From Mycolicibacter sp. MU0102 (GTDB lineage: Bacteria; Actinomycetota; Actinomycetes; Mycobacteriales; Mycobacteriaceae): DNA of 64,000 bases. This document shows, piece by piece, positions 43,752 to 52,635 of this stretch. The stretch is from positions 4,650,001-4,714,000 of the forward strand of contig NZ_OY726398.1 in assembly GCF_963378105.1 (NCBI RefSeq), in the 5' to 3' direction. Position 1 is the first letter of the stretch. Each line of letters opens with the position of its first letter. The translations under genes and the position numbers were made by a program. Under the pieces are notes generated by a model that was not told where the DNA came from, ran no database searches, and was given only the letters and a program-made list of their open reading frames with translations.

Positions 43752-46700
43752 TCAGCCGCCGTAGGGATACAACTCGAGTCGTTTGAGACTGATCACCAGC
43801 TGGTTGTCGGCGTCGACCAGATCAAGGTCGCAGACGGCACGGCTGGTCTTGGCGTCCCCACCGGTGAGCACGCACCGCAGGCCCGCTCCCAGCGCACCGG
43901 ATCGGTAGCGGACGATCTCGCCCACCCGCAGCGGAAGGACGTTGCGGCCCAGCAGCTCATAGCTCCAGACCAGCGCCGCCTGCAGGCATCCGTCGACGGC
44001 GGCCGGGTCAGTGGCCCAGCCCTGGCCCGCCCAGCCCACGGTCGTCAATCCGGACAGGTAGGCCGTCGCGGCCGTCTCGGCGCAGTCGACACCATCGAGC
44101 ACCTGGAATGCGGCACCGTGGAACAGTGCCCCGCCGGTGTAGCAGGTTTGGCGGTCAATCCTGCGACTGCCCGGCGCCGACACCGGGGCGCTCGCGACCA
44201 CGGCTGCGCCCGAACGCATCTCGAGTTTGGCCGAGTAGTAGGCGGTCGAGTCTTCGATGTCGGAGAGCGTCAACATCAGCAGTTCGGGCCGATCGTCGAC
44301 CGGCACGCACCGCACCAGCAGGGGGTTGCCGTGCTTCTCGAACTCGTAGAGCGTCACACCGCGCAACACCTTGAGGTCGAGCACCCGATCCACGTAGTGG
44401 CCGGGCCGGCACGCCTCGGCCATCCGGATGAACCATTCGAGTGCCTGCACGACGGGCAACACGACATTGCCCTGGACCCGGTGATCCAGCAGGTAGGGCT
44501 GCTGCGTCACATGTGCCAGCACGCGCGCGACCCGGCCCTCCGGCGGGATCGGGTGCGTGGGCAATCCGGCGAGTACGCCGTCGCCGAGGGTCACCTCGGG
44601 GCTTCCGGTGTCACCATCGAGTACCTCGGCGGCGAACGCGCGCGCGCCGTCGGCCAGCGGGATCAATGAGATGCCGCGGGACTCGAACATCGCCTTGAGA
44701 CCGGGTGTCACCATTCCGGAATCCCAAGGGCCCCAACCCAGCGCCCGCACCAGGCAGGACGGCCCGCGGCGCGCCTGCTCGGCCAGGGCCACCTTGTTGA
44801 GGATCTCGTTGGCCATGGCGTAGTCGCTTTGCCCGACGTTTCCGCTCCGGGCAGCCACCGACGAGAACAGGCAGATCACCTTGAGTGCGTCGTTGGCCGT
44901 GGCATCCAGCAGCGCGCACGCACCGCCGACCTTGGTCTCGAAGACCCGGTCAAACCCCTCGAGGGTCTTCTTGTGCAGCGGCGCATCGGCCAGCACACCG
45001 GCACCGTGCACCAGGCCGGTGATGGGGCCGAACTCGCTTCGTACGCTGTCCAGCAAAGCACCCAGCTGCGCGGTGTCCCGGACATCGGCGGCGGCGTAGC
45101 GGACGCGGGAGCCGGCCGCAGTCAGCGCGGACAAGGTGGCCCGCACCTCGCGGTCGGCCAGGATCCGCTGCGCCTGTTGCTCCAACTGCTTCGGTGTGAC
45201 CTTGAGGCCTTGCGCCGCAGCGCTGGCCAGCAACGCCCGCTTGAGCTCCGCATCGGTGGTCAGACCCTGGGCTTCGAGCGGTTCCTCGCTGAGTTCGGTA
45301 CGGCCGATCAACACGAACGCCGCCTGGGTCTGCTGCGCCAGGGCGATCACCGAACCGGCGGTCACTCCGCGGGCACCACCGGAGACCACGATGACGTCTT
45401 GCGGACCGATGCGGTGCGTGCGGGTGGTCACCTGCTGCTCACCCGCGACGACTGTGGTTCGCCCGTGCGAACTACCCAGGCCCACTTCGAGTTCCACTCC
45501 GCCGGCCAGGATTTCGTCGGCGATCTGCTCGGCGACGGCTTGCGGGGAACAGTGGCCGACGGCGACGTCGATTGCCTTGACCTGTGCGCTGGTCCATTCC
45601 TGCGCAGCCGTCTTGGCCAGCGCGCCGATTCCACCGGACCAGGCCCGCAGGCCGGGGTCGGTGAGCAGACCGAACGTGCCACCGGTGTCTTGAACGGTGA
45701 CGAATACGCCGCCACGCTCCGCGAATTGCGCGGCGACGCGCTGCGCGTCGGCGAACAGCACCCGGTTGATAGCAAGCGCCTCATCGCGAGTAGCGATTGA
45801 CCGCAGTCCGCCGAGATGAATGACCGCCTCGGCGTCGGCACTGGGTTGAGCCACGATCGCCGCGCGAATGCCGTGGGCGCGCAGAACCGCGGCCAGGGCC
45901 TCGGCCGTCGCAGTCAGCCCGTCCTGAGCTGCCTCGGCCGTCACGATCTCGACGGTCTTGGCGGCATACAGGCCGGGCATGCCCATTCCGCTCACCGGAG
46001 CGGCGGTGGCGCGTACCTCGTAGCGCGCCACCTCCGCTCCGGCTAACTCAAAAGGGGCGCGATCACCTGCCGCCAATCCGTTGGGCGCCACCAGATCCGG
46101 TGGTGATGAACCCAGCAGTGATTGCAGGTAGTCGACGATCTCCTGCAGCGTCACCAACGCCGCCATCGTCGCGGTCTCCACCTCAGGCAACGACGGAACC
46201 CGGTCCTGCACCGCCGACAAGATCTCAACCCGCTTAATCGAGTCGATCCCCAGATCCGCCTCAAGGGCCATCGACAGATCCAGCATCTCCACCGGATAAC
46301 CAGTCTTGTCAGCAACCACCGCCAACATGTCCCCAACCAAATCCACACCCGCCGCCGCAGCCGGCGCAACAGCCACCGGAGCAACCGGCGCAGGCGCAAC
46401 AGCCACCGGAGCAACCGGCGCAGGCGCGGGCGCAACAGCGGCAGCCGCCGGGCCCATCAACGACTGCAGGTAGTCGACGATCTCCTGCAGCGTCACCAAC
46501 GCCGCCATCGTCGCGGTCTCCACCTCAGGCAACGACGGAACCCGGTCCTGCACCGCCGACAAGATCTCAACCCGCTTAATCGAGTCGATCCCCAGATCCG
46601 CCTCAAGGGCCATCGACAGATCCAGCATCTCCACCGGATAACCAGTCTTGTCAGCAACCACCGCCAACATGTCCCCAACCAAATCCACACCCGCCGCCGC

Positions 46701-49700
46701 AACCGGCGCCACCGCCACCGGAGCGGGCGCCGGCGCAACAGCCACCGGAGCAACCGGCGCAGGCGCAACAGGGGCAGCTGCCGGACCCATCAACGACTGC
46801 AGGTAGTCGACGATCTCCTGCAGCGTCACCAACGCCGCCATCGTCGCGGTCTCCACCTCAGGCAACGACGGAACCCGGTCCTGCACCGCCGACAAGATCT
46901 CAACCCGCTTAATCGAGTCGATCCCCAGATCCGCCTCAAGGGCCATCGACAGATCCAGCATCTCCACCGGATAACCAGTCTTGTCAGCAACCACCGCCAA
47001 CATGTCCCCAACCAAATCCACACCCGCCGCCGCAGCCGGCGCCACCGCCACCGGAGCAACCGGCGCAGGCGCAACAGCCGCGGGAGCAACAGCCACCGCA
47101 ACCGAAGCGGCAGCAACAGGGGCCGGAGCCGGCGGCGCCGGCATCGTCGCGACCGCAGCGGCCACCGGCGCCGGTGCTACCGGTACGGCTGCCGGCGCAG
47201 GTACAGGTGCAGGCGGTGCGCTGATGGGGGCTGGCGGAGCCGCGGGCGGCGCGGGCATAGCCGGCGGCGGCGGGGCAACCGCCGGCGGAGCCGGAGTGGC
47301 CGCCACGCTAAACGGGGCTATCGGCTGAGCCGGCACCACCGTGGTTGCGGCCGGGAAGGCCAGCTGGTTGACCGGCATCGGCGCCATCCCGGTGCTGGAG
47401 ACCAGGGTCTGCAGCAGGCCCTGCAGGTGGGCGATGGTCTGCTGCATGCTGCCCAGCGCACCGACCATGTGCGTCACCATCTCGGCTCCCGGACCGGAGA
47501 TCAGCGGCGAGGTCGCCATCGGAACCGGGGCGGCCTGAACCGGCACCGGGACGTGCGTCGGGACGTGTGCGGGCAACCCGTTCGCCGCTGGAACGGTTGG
47601 ATGAGCTGCGGTCATTGGGGGCTCCGATCCGGTCGCATGGCCGTTGCGGTCACTGCGGGGGGTGGATTTCTCAAATTTTTCGGATTTCTCAAAGTTTTTC
47701 GAGGGCCGGGACACCGGCTCGTCGTTGATGTCGGGTCGGCCGAAGTTGGTGCCGTTGAGCTTCATCGTCAACTTGGGCGCCGGACGGGTTCGCGGATCGT
47801 CACCGTGGCGGTAGTCCGCCCATAGGGCGTCGAAGTTCATCGGAACGCCGGCGGCCACCAGCTGGGCCAGGCCCATCCACAGCGATCGAATCCCATTTCT
47901 GCCCTTGGCATCCAGGGAGACCGCGACATGGTCCTGGCCCGTCAGGCACTTGCCGACAAGGTTGGTGAGCACGCTGCCGGGGCCGACCTCGACAAAAGTT
48001 CGGGCGCCGGCGGACCACATCGCCTGAACCTGCTCGACGAACCGCACGGGCTGCGCGATCTGGTTGGCCAGCGTGGCCTGCATCTGCTCGGCGCTGCCGA
48101 CATACGGCTGAGCTGTTGCGTTGGCGTAGACGGGCACCTGCGGCACGCCGAACGGAATGCCCGCCAAGTACGAGGCGAACGGGGCCGCTGCCGAACTGAC
48201 GATCTCGGAGTGGAAAGCCGTTGCGACGTCGAGGAGCCGCGCATTCATACCCGCTGCGCTGAACCGCTGCGCGGCATCGGCGATCGCCGCGCTGTCGCCC
48301 GAGAGCACGACCTGGTTGGGGGCGTTGTGGTTGGCGATGACCACCGACAGACCCCACTCGCCGAGAAGTCTGCTGACCTGCTCGGCGGGGGCGGTCACGG
48401 CGCACATTGCGCCGTCGCTGCTGGCGGCGGCCTGGGCCATCAGCGCACCGCGCGCGCGGGCGATGAGCAGGGCGATGTCGTCGCTGATCACCCCCGCGGC
48501 GCACAGGGCACTGACCTCGCCGAAGCTGTGGCCGCCGACGGCGACCGGCGCGATGCCCAGCGAACGCACGACGGACAGCAGGCTGAGGCTGTGCGCGCCG
48601 ATGCCCGGCTGTGCCCACTCGGTCTTGGTCAGCTCGGCGGCCTGAGCCGCGCGGTCTTCCTCGCTGAAGGCCGTCTTGGGCCAGACGACGTCGTGCAGGT
48701 CGCGGTCTGCGTTGAGCAGGCTGGCACGCGCGAGTTCCCAAGGCGCTAGCGCCGGTTCGTGGAGTTGCGGGATGTCGGCACCCATGCCCACGTACTGGCT
48801 GCCCTGCCCGGGAAACAGCAGCGCGACCGGGCCGGCCTGTTGGCAGGAGTAGTAGTAGCCCTTGGGCGAGCTGAACGATGTCTCCCCGCTGGCGGTTTGG
48901 AGCTTGGCCGCGGCTTCCCCGAGCATCGTGCGCAGGCTATCGACACTGTTGGCGACGACGGCGAGGCGGTGCGGGCGGGTGGCGTCGTATGCCGATTGCG
49001 TGCTGTGCGCGAGGTAGCCGAGCATGTCCGGCGAGTCGACCAGCGAGGCGGCCAGCTCCCCAGCCTGAGCGGCCAGCGCTGCCGCGGATTCCGCGCCGAG
49101 AACCACGAGCTCGGAGTCCCACGAGCGGTAGCGCGGCGCGTGCTTGCCGGCGCCGGCATACTCCTCGAGCGTGATGTGGAAGTTCGTGCCGCCGAAGCCG
49201 AACGCGCTGACCGAAGCGCGTCGCGGCACATTCTGGTCGGCGATCCACGGCTTGGTCTGCGTCGACAGGTAGAACGGCGACGATTCGATCTCGAGCCCGG
49301 GGTTGGGCCGGTCGATCTTGATGGTCGGCGGGAGGACCTTGTGGTGCAGTGCCATCACGGTCTTGAACAGGCCGCAGGCGCCGGCAGCTCCCTTGGTGTG
49401 CCCGACCTGGGACTTGACCGAGCCGACGGCGCACCATTGCCGGTCGGCCCGTCCTGACTCGTCGAACACCCGGCGCAGGGCGGTGAACTCGGCGACGTCG
49501 CCGGCCTTGGTGCCGGTGCCGTGGGCTTCGACGAGGCCGACCGTCTCCGGTCCGTAGCCGGCGGCCTCGTAGGCGCGGCGCAGGGCCTTGGCCTGACCAT
49601 CCGGACTGGGGGCGTAGATACTCTTGGCCCGACCATCCGAGGATGTGCCGATGCCGCGGATCACGGCGTAGATCCGGTCGCCGTCGCGCTCCGCGTCGTC

Positions 49701-50546
49701 GAGGCGCTTGAGCGCCAGCATTGACAGACCCTCGCCGAGCATCGTTCCGTCCGACTGGTCGGAGAACGGACGGCAGTCGCCGGTGCGCGACAGCGCGGTG
49801 ACCTTGGCGAAGCACATGAACATGAAGATGTCGTTGAAGGCGTCCACGCCGCCGGCGATCACCATGTCGGCCTCGCGCAGGTACAGCTCGTGCAGCGCGA
49901 TTTCGATCGCGGCCAGCGAACTGGCGCATGCGGCGTCGACGACGCAGTTCGTTCCGCCGAGGTCGAAGCGGTTGGCGATGCGCCCGGCGATGACGTTGCC
50001 CAGCAGGCCCGGGAAGGTGTTCTCCTGCCACGGGGTGTAGCCCGACGCGACGCGCTCGCTGAACGCGGTCAGCTCGTCGCCGGAGAGGCCTGCTGCGCGC
50101 AAGCCGCGTTCCCAGACCGGCCGATGCAGGCGACCGCTCATGTAACCGGACATCTCGGTTCCGCCGGACGAACCCAGCACCACGCTGACACGCTCGCGGT
50201 CGATACCGGAGATGTCGCCGCCGGCGTAGTCCTCCAGCACTTGCTGCGCGACCCTCAGCGCCAACAACTGGGCGGTGTCGGTCGCGGGGACGACGTTCGG
50301 CGGAATACCGAAATCCATCGGCGAGAAGTCGACGGTGGGCAAGAATCCCCCGCGATGGGCGTATACCTTGTCAGGCGTGCGAGGATCTGCGTCGTAATAG
50401 TCGTCGATCCGCCAGTGCGACTCCGGTACGTCGGAGAACAGGTCCGCACCCTCGACGATGTTGCGCCAGAATCGCTCGGCTTCGGGAGACCCGGGAAACA
50501 GCGCGCTGACGCCGACCACTGCGACAGGTGGATGTTTGGCTACCAC
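43752..50546 (-). CDS. pfaA: PUFA synthase subunit KS-AT-ACPx3-KR-DH (PfaA/Pfa2-like)
   Basis: This 2264-residue iterative megasynthase has a KS at 1-460 (C207, H342, H383); a malonyl-type AT at about 575-900 (S674 in GHSFG, H779 in AFHS); a long Ala/Pro linker; three ACPs with phosphopantetheine serines S1211, S1322 and S1436; a KR at about 1505-1995 (GGARGVTAG, S1896, Y1909, N1913); and a C-terminal PKS-type DH (H2022, G2026 and P2031 of HxxxGxxxxP; D2185, Q2189). It should load malonyl units and carry out condensation and ketoreduction cycles. The start is GTG with AAGGAG upstream. No phosphopantetheinyl transferase is encoded nearby, so a host enzyme must activate the ACPs. Confidence 0.94.
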   Translation of the reverse strand: MVAKHPPVAVVGVSALFPGSPEAERFWRNIVEGADLFSDVPESHWRIDDYYDADPRTPDKVYAHRGGFLPTVDFSPMDFGIPPNVVPATDTAQLLALRVAQQVLEDYAGGDISGIDRERVSVVLGSSGGTEMSGYMSGRLHRPVWERGLRAAGLSGDELTAFSERVASGYTPWQENTFPGLLGNVIAGRIANRFDLGGTNCVVDAACASSLAAIEIALHELYLREADMVIAGGVDAFNDIFMFMCFAKVTALSRTGDCRPFSDQSDGTMLGEGLSMLALKRLDDAERDGDRIYAVIRGIGTSSDGRAKSIYAPSPDGQAKALRRAYEAAGYGPETVGLVEAHGTGTKAGDVAEFTALRRVFDESGRADRQWCAVGSVKSQVGHTKGAAGACGLFKTVMALHHKVLPPTIKIDRPNPGLEIESSPFYLSTQTKPWIADQNVPRRASVSAFGFGGTNFHITLEEYAGAGKHAPRYRSWDSELVVLGAESAAALAAQAGELAASLVDSPDMLGYLAHSTQSAYDATRPHRLAVVANSVDSLRTMLGEAAAKLQTASGETSFSSPKGYYYSCQQAGPVALLFPGQGSQYVGMGADIPQLHEPALAPWELARASLLNADRDLHDVVWPKTAFSEEDRAAQAAELTKTEWAQPGIGAHSLSLLSVVRSLGIAPVAVGGHSFGEVSALCAAGVISDDIALLIARARGALMAQAAASSDGAMCAVTAPAEQVSRLLGEWGLSVVIANHNAPNQVVLSGDSAAIADAAQRFSAAGMNARLLDVATAFHSEIVSSAAAPFASYLAGIPFGVPQVPVYANATAQPYVGSAEQMQATLANQIAQPVRFVEQVQAMWSAGARTFVEVGPGSVLTNLVGKCLTGQDHVAVSLDAKGRNGIRSLWMGLAQLVAAGVPMNFDALWADYRHGDDPRTRPAPKLTMKLNGTNFGRPDINDEPVSRPSKNFEKSEKFEKSTPRSDRNGHATGSEPPMTAAHPTVPAANGLPAHVPTHVPVPVQAAPVPMATSPLISGPGAEMVTHMVGALGSMQQTIAHLQGLLQTLVSSTGMAPMPVNQLAFPAATTVVPAQPIAPFSVAATPAPPAVAPPPPAMPAPPAAPPAPISAPPAPVPAPAAVPVAPAPVAAAVATMPAPPAPAPVAAASVAVAVAPAAVAPAPVAPVAVAPAAAAGVDLVGDMLAVVADKTGYPVEMLDLSMALEADLGIDSIKRVEILSAVQDRVPSLPEVETATMAALVTLQEIVDYLQSLMGPAAAPVAPAPVAPVAVAPAPAPVAVAPVAAAGVDLVGDMLAVVADKTGYPVEMLDLSMALEADLGIDSIKRVEILSAVQDRVPSLPEVETATMAALVTLQEIVDYLQSLMGPAAAAVAPAPAPVAPVAVAPAPVAPVAVAPAAAAGVDLVGDMLAVVADKTGYPVEMLDLSMALEADLGIDSIKRVEILSAVQDRVPSLPEVETATMAALVTLQEIVDYLQSLLGSSPPDLVAPNGLAAGDRAPFELAGAEVARYEVRATAAPVSGMGMPGLYAAKTVEIVTAEAAQDGLTATAEALAAVLRAHGIRAAIVAQPSADAEAVIHLGGLRSIATRDEALAINRVLFADAQRVAAQFAERGGVFVTVQDTGGTFGLLTDPGLRAWSGGIGALAKTAAQEWTSAQVKAIDVAVGHCSPQAVAEQIADEILAGGVELEVGLGSSHGRTTVVAGEQQVTTRTHRIGPQDVIVVSGGARGVTAGSVIALAQQTQAAFVLIGRTELSEEPLEAQGLTTDAELKRALLASAAAQGLKVTPKQLEQQAQRILADREVRATLSALTAAGSRVRYAAADVRDTAQLGALLDSVRSEFGPITGLVHGAGVLADAPLHKKTLEGFDRVFETKVGGACALLDATANDALKVICLFSSVAARSGNVGQSDYAMANEILNKVALAEQARRGPSCLVRALGWGPWDSGMVTPGLKAMFESRGISLIPLADGARAFAAEVLDGDTGSPEVTLGDGVLAGLPTHPIPPEGRVARVLAHVTQQPYLLDHRVQGNVVLPVVQALEWFIRMAEACRPGHYVDRVLDLKVLRGVTLYEFEKHGNPLLVRCVPVDDRPELLMLTLSDIEDSTAYYSAKLEMRSGAAVVASAPVSAPGSRRIDRQTCYTGGALFHGAAFQVLDGVDCAETAATAYLSGLTTVGWAGQGWATDPAAVDGCLQAALVWSYELLGRNVLPLRVGEIVRYRSGALGAGLRCVLTGGDAKTSRAVCDLDLVDADNQLVISLKRLELYPYGG
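46123..47034 (-). repeat. Three 237-bp direct repeats encoding the tandem ACPs
   Basis: Copies at 46123-46359, 46465-46701 and 46798-47034 appear identical at every base I compared, and the 79 encoded residues are identical. Spacings are 342 and 333 bp, joined by variable Pro/Ala/Val linkers. On the coding strand the copies use many T-ending codons (GGT, GAT, GTT, ACT, TAT), unlike the surrounding C/G-ending codons. Confidence 0.95.
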
Positions 50547-50805
50547 GGGTCTCCTTAAGAACGGCCTTGACGCAAAGCATCGAAAGCCTAAGTTTCGCCA
50601 TCAGAGACGGTGAGTTGCAGCTGGGGTTCCGCTGATCATCCCGATGGCCAGACGCTGCCGGGACAATATCAGAGTGTTGTCGCCATCACACATCGAAGAC
50701 GTCCGCCTTCGACTGGCCGTGCATTACAGTCGTCCGCCCGAATGTCACGCCAGCAGTCCGGTGAACTGCTAGCAAGTGGCCGGCCGGCGCGTGGCGCCGA
50801 GCGGA

Positions 50806-52452
50806 TCAGACAGCCAGCGGTCGGGGCCGGTAGGCGAATGCGTCCGACGGGACCGGTACTCCGCAGGAGCGAGCCGCACTGGCACGAGTCACGTGGGCGG
50901 CGCCTTCAAGCAAGTTAAGGGCCACCTGGACCGCCTGGCGGTTCTCGCATGCCTCCAGGTGGCTGCCTGCCACCCAGCTGTTGAACGCGCCCATGGCCGG
51001 GCCACACCAAATCTGGTAGTCCAGCACTCGCTCGGGGATGCCGCTGATAGCCCACCGGCTCGACTGCCCCAGATACCAGCGGAACACCAGTGCCATCTGG
51101 TACTTCGGGTCCCTGGAAGCGAGTTCGAGGACCGCCGGGTCACGCTGTTGCCAGTACCGCTGGGTGTCCGCCCACACCTCGGCGACGGTGGTGCCCAGGA
51201 TCTTCTCCAGCTCGGGGCCGTGCTTGGCGACCACGCTGGCCAGGTCGGGGTTGCCTGCGTACCACTCGTAGAGCTTCTTGCCGCGCGGGGCGAACATCGT
51301 TCCCCGTTTGAGTACCTGCAGGTTGACGCCCATTTCGAACATGTCGGAGGCGGGGGCCATCATCACGTCCGCGATGCCGGCCTTGGCGAGCATGGCGCGC
51401 CCGGGCGCTGACAGGCCCGACTCCACGCAGGCCTGGTTGACGGTCCCGGTCAGCACGTAGGCCGCCCCCATCGCGAAGGCGCCGGCGACGGCCTGCGGTG
51501 CGCCGAGGCCGCCTGCAGCACCCACCCGCACCCGGCAGTTCAGCTGGTGCTGCTGGGCCAGCGAATCGCGCAGCATGACGATTTCGGAGAAAAGCGCCGG
51601 TAGCGGGCGATTGTCGGTATGCCCACCGCTGTCGGATTCGACGGTGATGTCCTCGGCCACCGGCACATACCGAGACAGGTCGGCTTCGCGCTGGGTCAGC
51701 TTTCCGGCCGCCACCAAGGCAGACACCAGCGCCGCCGGCGCCGGCTCCATGAACATGCGCGCCACCTCGGGCCGCGACACCTTGGCCATCACGTGGTTCC
51801 TGCGCACGATGTTGCCGGCCGGATCGGTGTCCAGTCCCGACAGTGCGTAGTGCACCACCGCGGGGGTGAGCTTCATGAATGCCGAGGCCTCGACGACCGG
51901 AACGCCGCGCGCAATGAAGAGCTCCGCGACGCGTGTCTCGAGGGAGGCCTCATTGGGCGAGTGGATCAGGTTGGCCCCCCAGGCGAGCCCGGGCCGGCCG
52001 GCCAACGCGGCCTGAATCTCGTCCAGCCCCCGCTCCACCGCCTCGTAGGAGAGCCCGCCCGCACCGAAGAAGCCCATCATTCCGGCCTCGGCCATCGCGA
52101 TGACCAGCGCCGGCGTCGCGATACCGTTGGCCATCGCACCGGTGACATAGGGGAAGCGGACGCCGTGCGCCTCGCAGAATTCGCGGTCCCCCAGCCACTC
52201 GGGGTAGATCGCAGGCAGGGTCCCTACCAGGGAGAATTCCGATTCTCCGGCCCCGACCAACTCACCGCCCCGGGCCAGCCCCAACATCCCGGTGGCCGTT
52301 TCGCGCACCACATGAACGGGGTTGCGTACATCGCCGATGATGTCGGCGATGTCCTGCGGGGCGAACGCGGCGGACGCGGTGGCAGGGCGCCAACCCAGGC
52401 CCGGGCTCGCGCCGGTCTGCTGATCCAGTACTACGCCACGTCGCTCGTTCAC
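50806..52452 (-). CDS. pfaD: PfaD-type enoyl reductase of the PUFA synthase (Pfa1-like)
   Basis: This 548-residue FMN-binding TIM-barrel protein of the 2-nitropropane-dioxygenase-like PfaD family serves as the enoyl reductase of PUFA synthases. Diagnostic motifs are PYVTGAMANGIATP near 101, FFGAGGLSYE near 128, the SDSGGHTDNRPL block (H278) and GAAGGLGAPQAVAGAFAMGA at 311-330. It starts with GTG preceded by GAGAGGA. It is the first gene of the three-gene synthase unit, followed by a 259-bp gap in which I see no gene and then the KS-AT-ACP subunit. It acts with the two megasynthases in the cytosol. Confidence 0.94.
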   Translation of the reverse strand: MNERRGVVLDQQTGASPGLGWRPATASAAFAPQDIADIIGDVRNPVHVVRETATGMLGLARGGELVGAGESEFSLVGTLPAIYPEWLGDREFCEAHGVRFPYVTGAMANGIATPALVIAMAEAGMMGFFGAGGLSYEAVERGLDEIQAALAGRPGLAWGANLIHSPNEASLETRVAELFIARGVPVVEASAFMKLTPAVVHYALSGLDTDPAGNIVRRNHVMAKVSRPEVARMFMEPAPAALVSALVAAGKLTQREADLSRYVPVAEDITVESDSGGHTDNRPLPALFSEIVMLRDSLAQQHQLNCRVRVGAAGGLGAPQAVAGAFAMGAAYVLTGTVNQACVESGLSAPGRAMLAKAGIADVMMAPASDMFEMGVNLQVLKRGTMFAPRGKKLYEWYAGNPDLASVVAKHGPELEKILGTTVAEVWADTQRYWQQRDPAVLELASRDPKYQMALVFRWYLGQSSRWAISGIPERVLDYQIWCGPAMGAFNSWVAGSHLEACENRQAVQVALNLLEGAAHVTRASAARSCGVPVPSDAFAYRPRPLAV

Positions 52453-52525
52453 AGTCGGTTCCTCTCGATCACCGGTGCTGTGAGCGCTCGCGCCGAGGGG
52501 CCCTGCGCACGAACCGGAGAAAACG

Positions 52526-52566
52526 ATGAGAGTTTCTCATGGCCCGCGATGGCGGGGAGTCTCCCC
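52526..52566. promoter_or_regulatory. Two perfect dyads in the divergent pfaD / PAP2-DGK promoter
   Basis: ATGAGA-GTT-TCTCAT (52526-52540) and GGGGAG-T-CTCCCC (52554-52566) are perfect inverted repeats in the 183 bp between the divergent genes. They are plausible operators or promoter-proximal elements controlling both units. The second could also act as a hairpin in the PAP2-DGK leader. Confidence 0.45.
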
Positions 52567-52635
52567 ACCGTCAAACGGGTATAGGGCTGCCATTCGGCGC
52601 CAGCAGCGGCGCCGGTGGACGGAGGAGTCGTTGCC

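Noticed and set aside
46122..47825. 567-codon open frame on the plus strand, Arg/His-rich with three near-identical blocks
   Set aside because: It is the antisense of the three ACP repeats and the Pro/Ala linker; repetitive Arg-His composition without any fold is a shadow of the real gene.
36393..52452. Locus as the trehalose polyphleate (phleic acid) biosynthesis region
   Set aside because: That region uses a conventional modular Pks with PapA, FadD and MmpL partners; none of these is present, and the domains here are of Pfa type.
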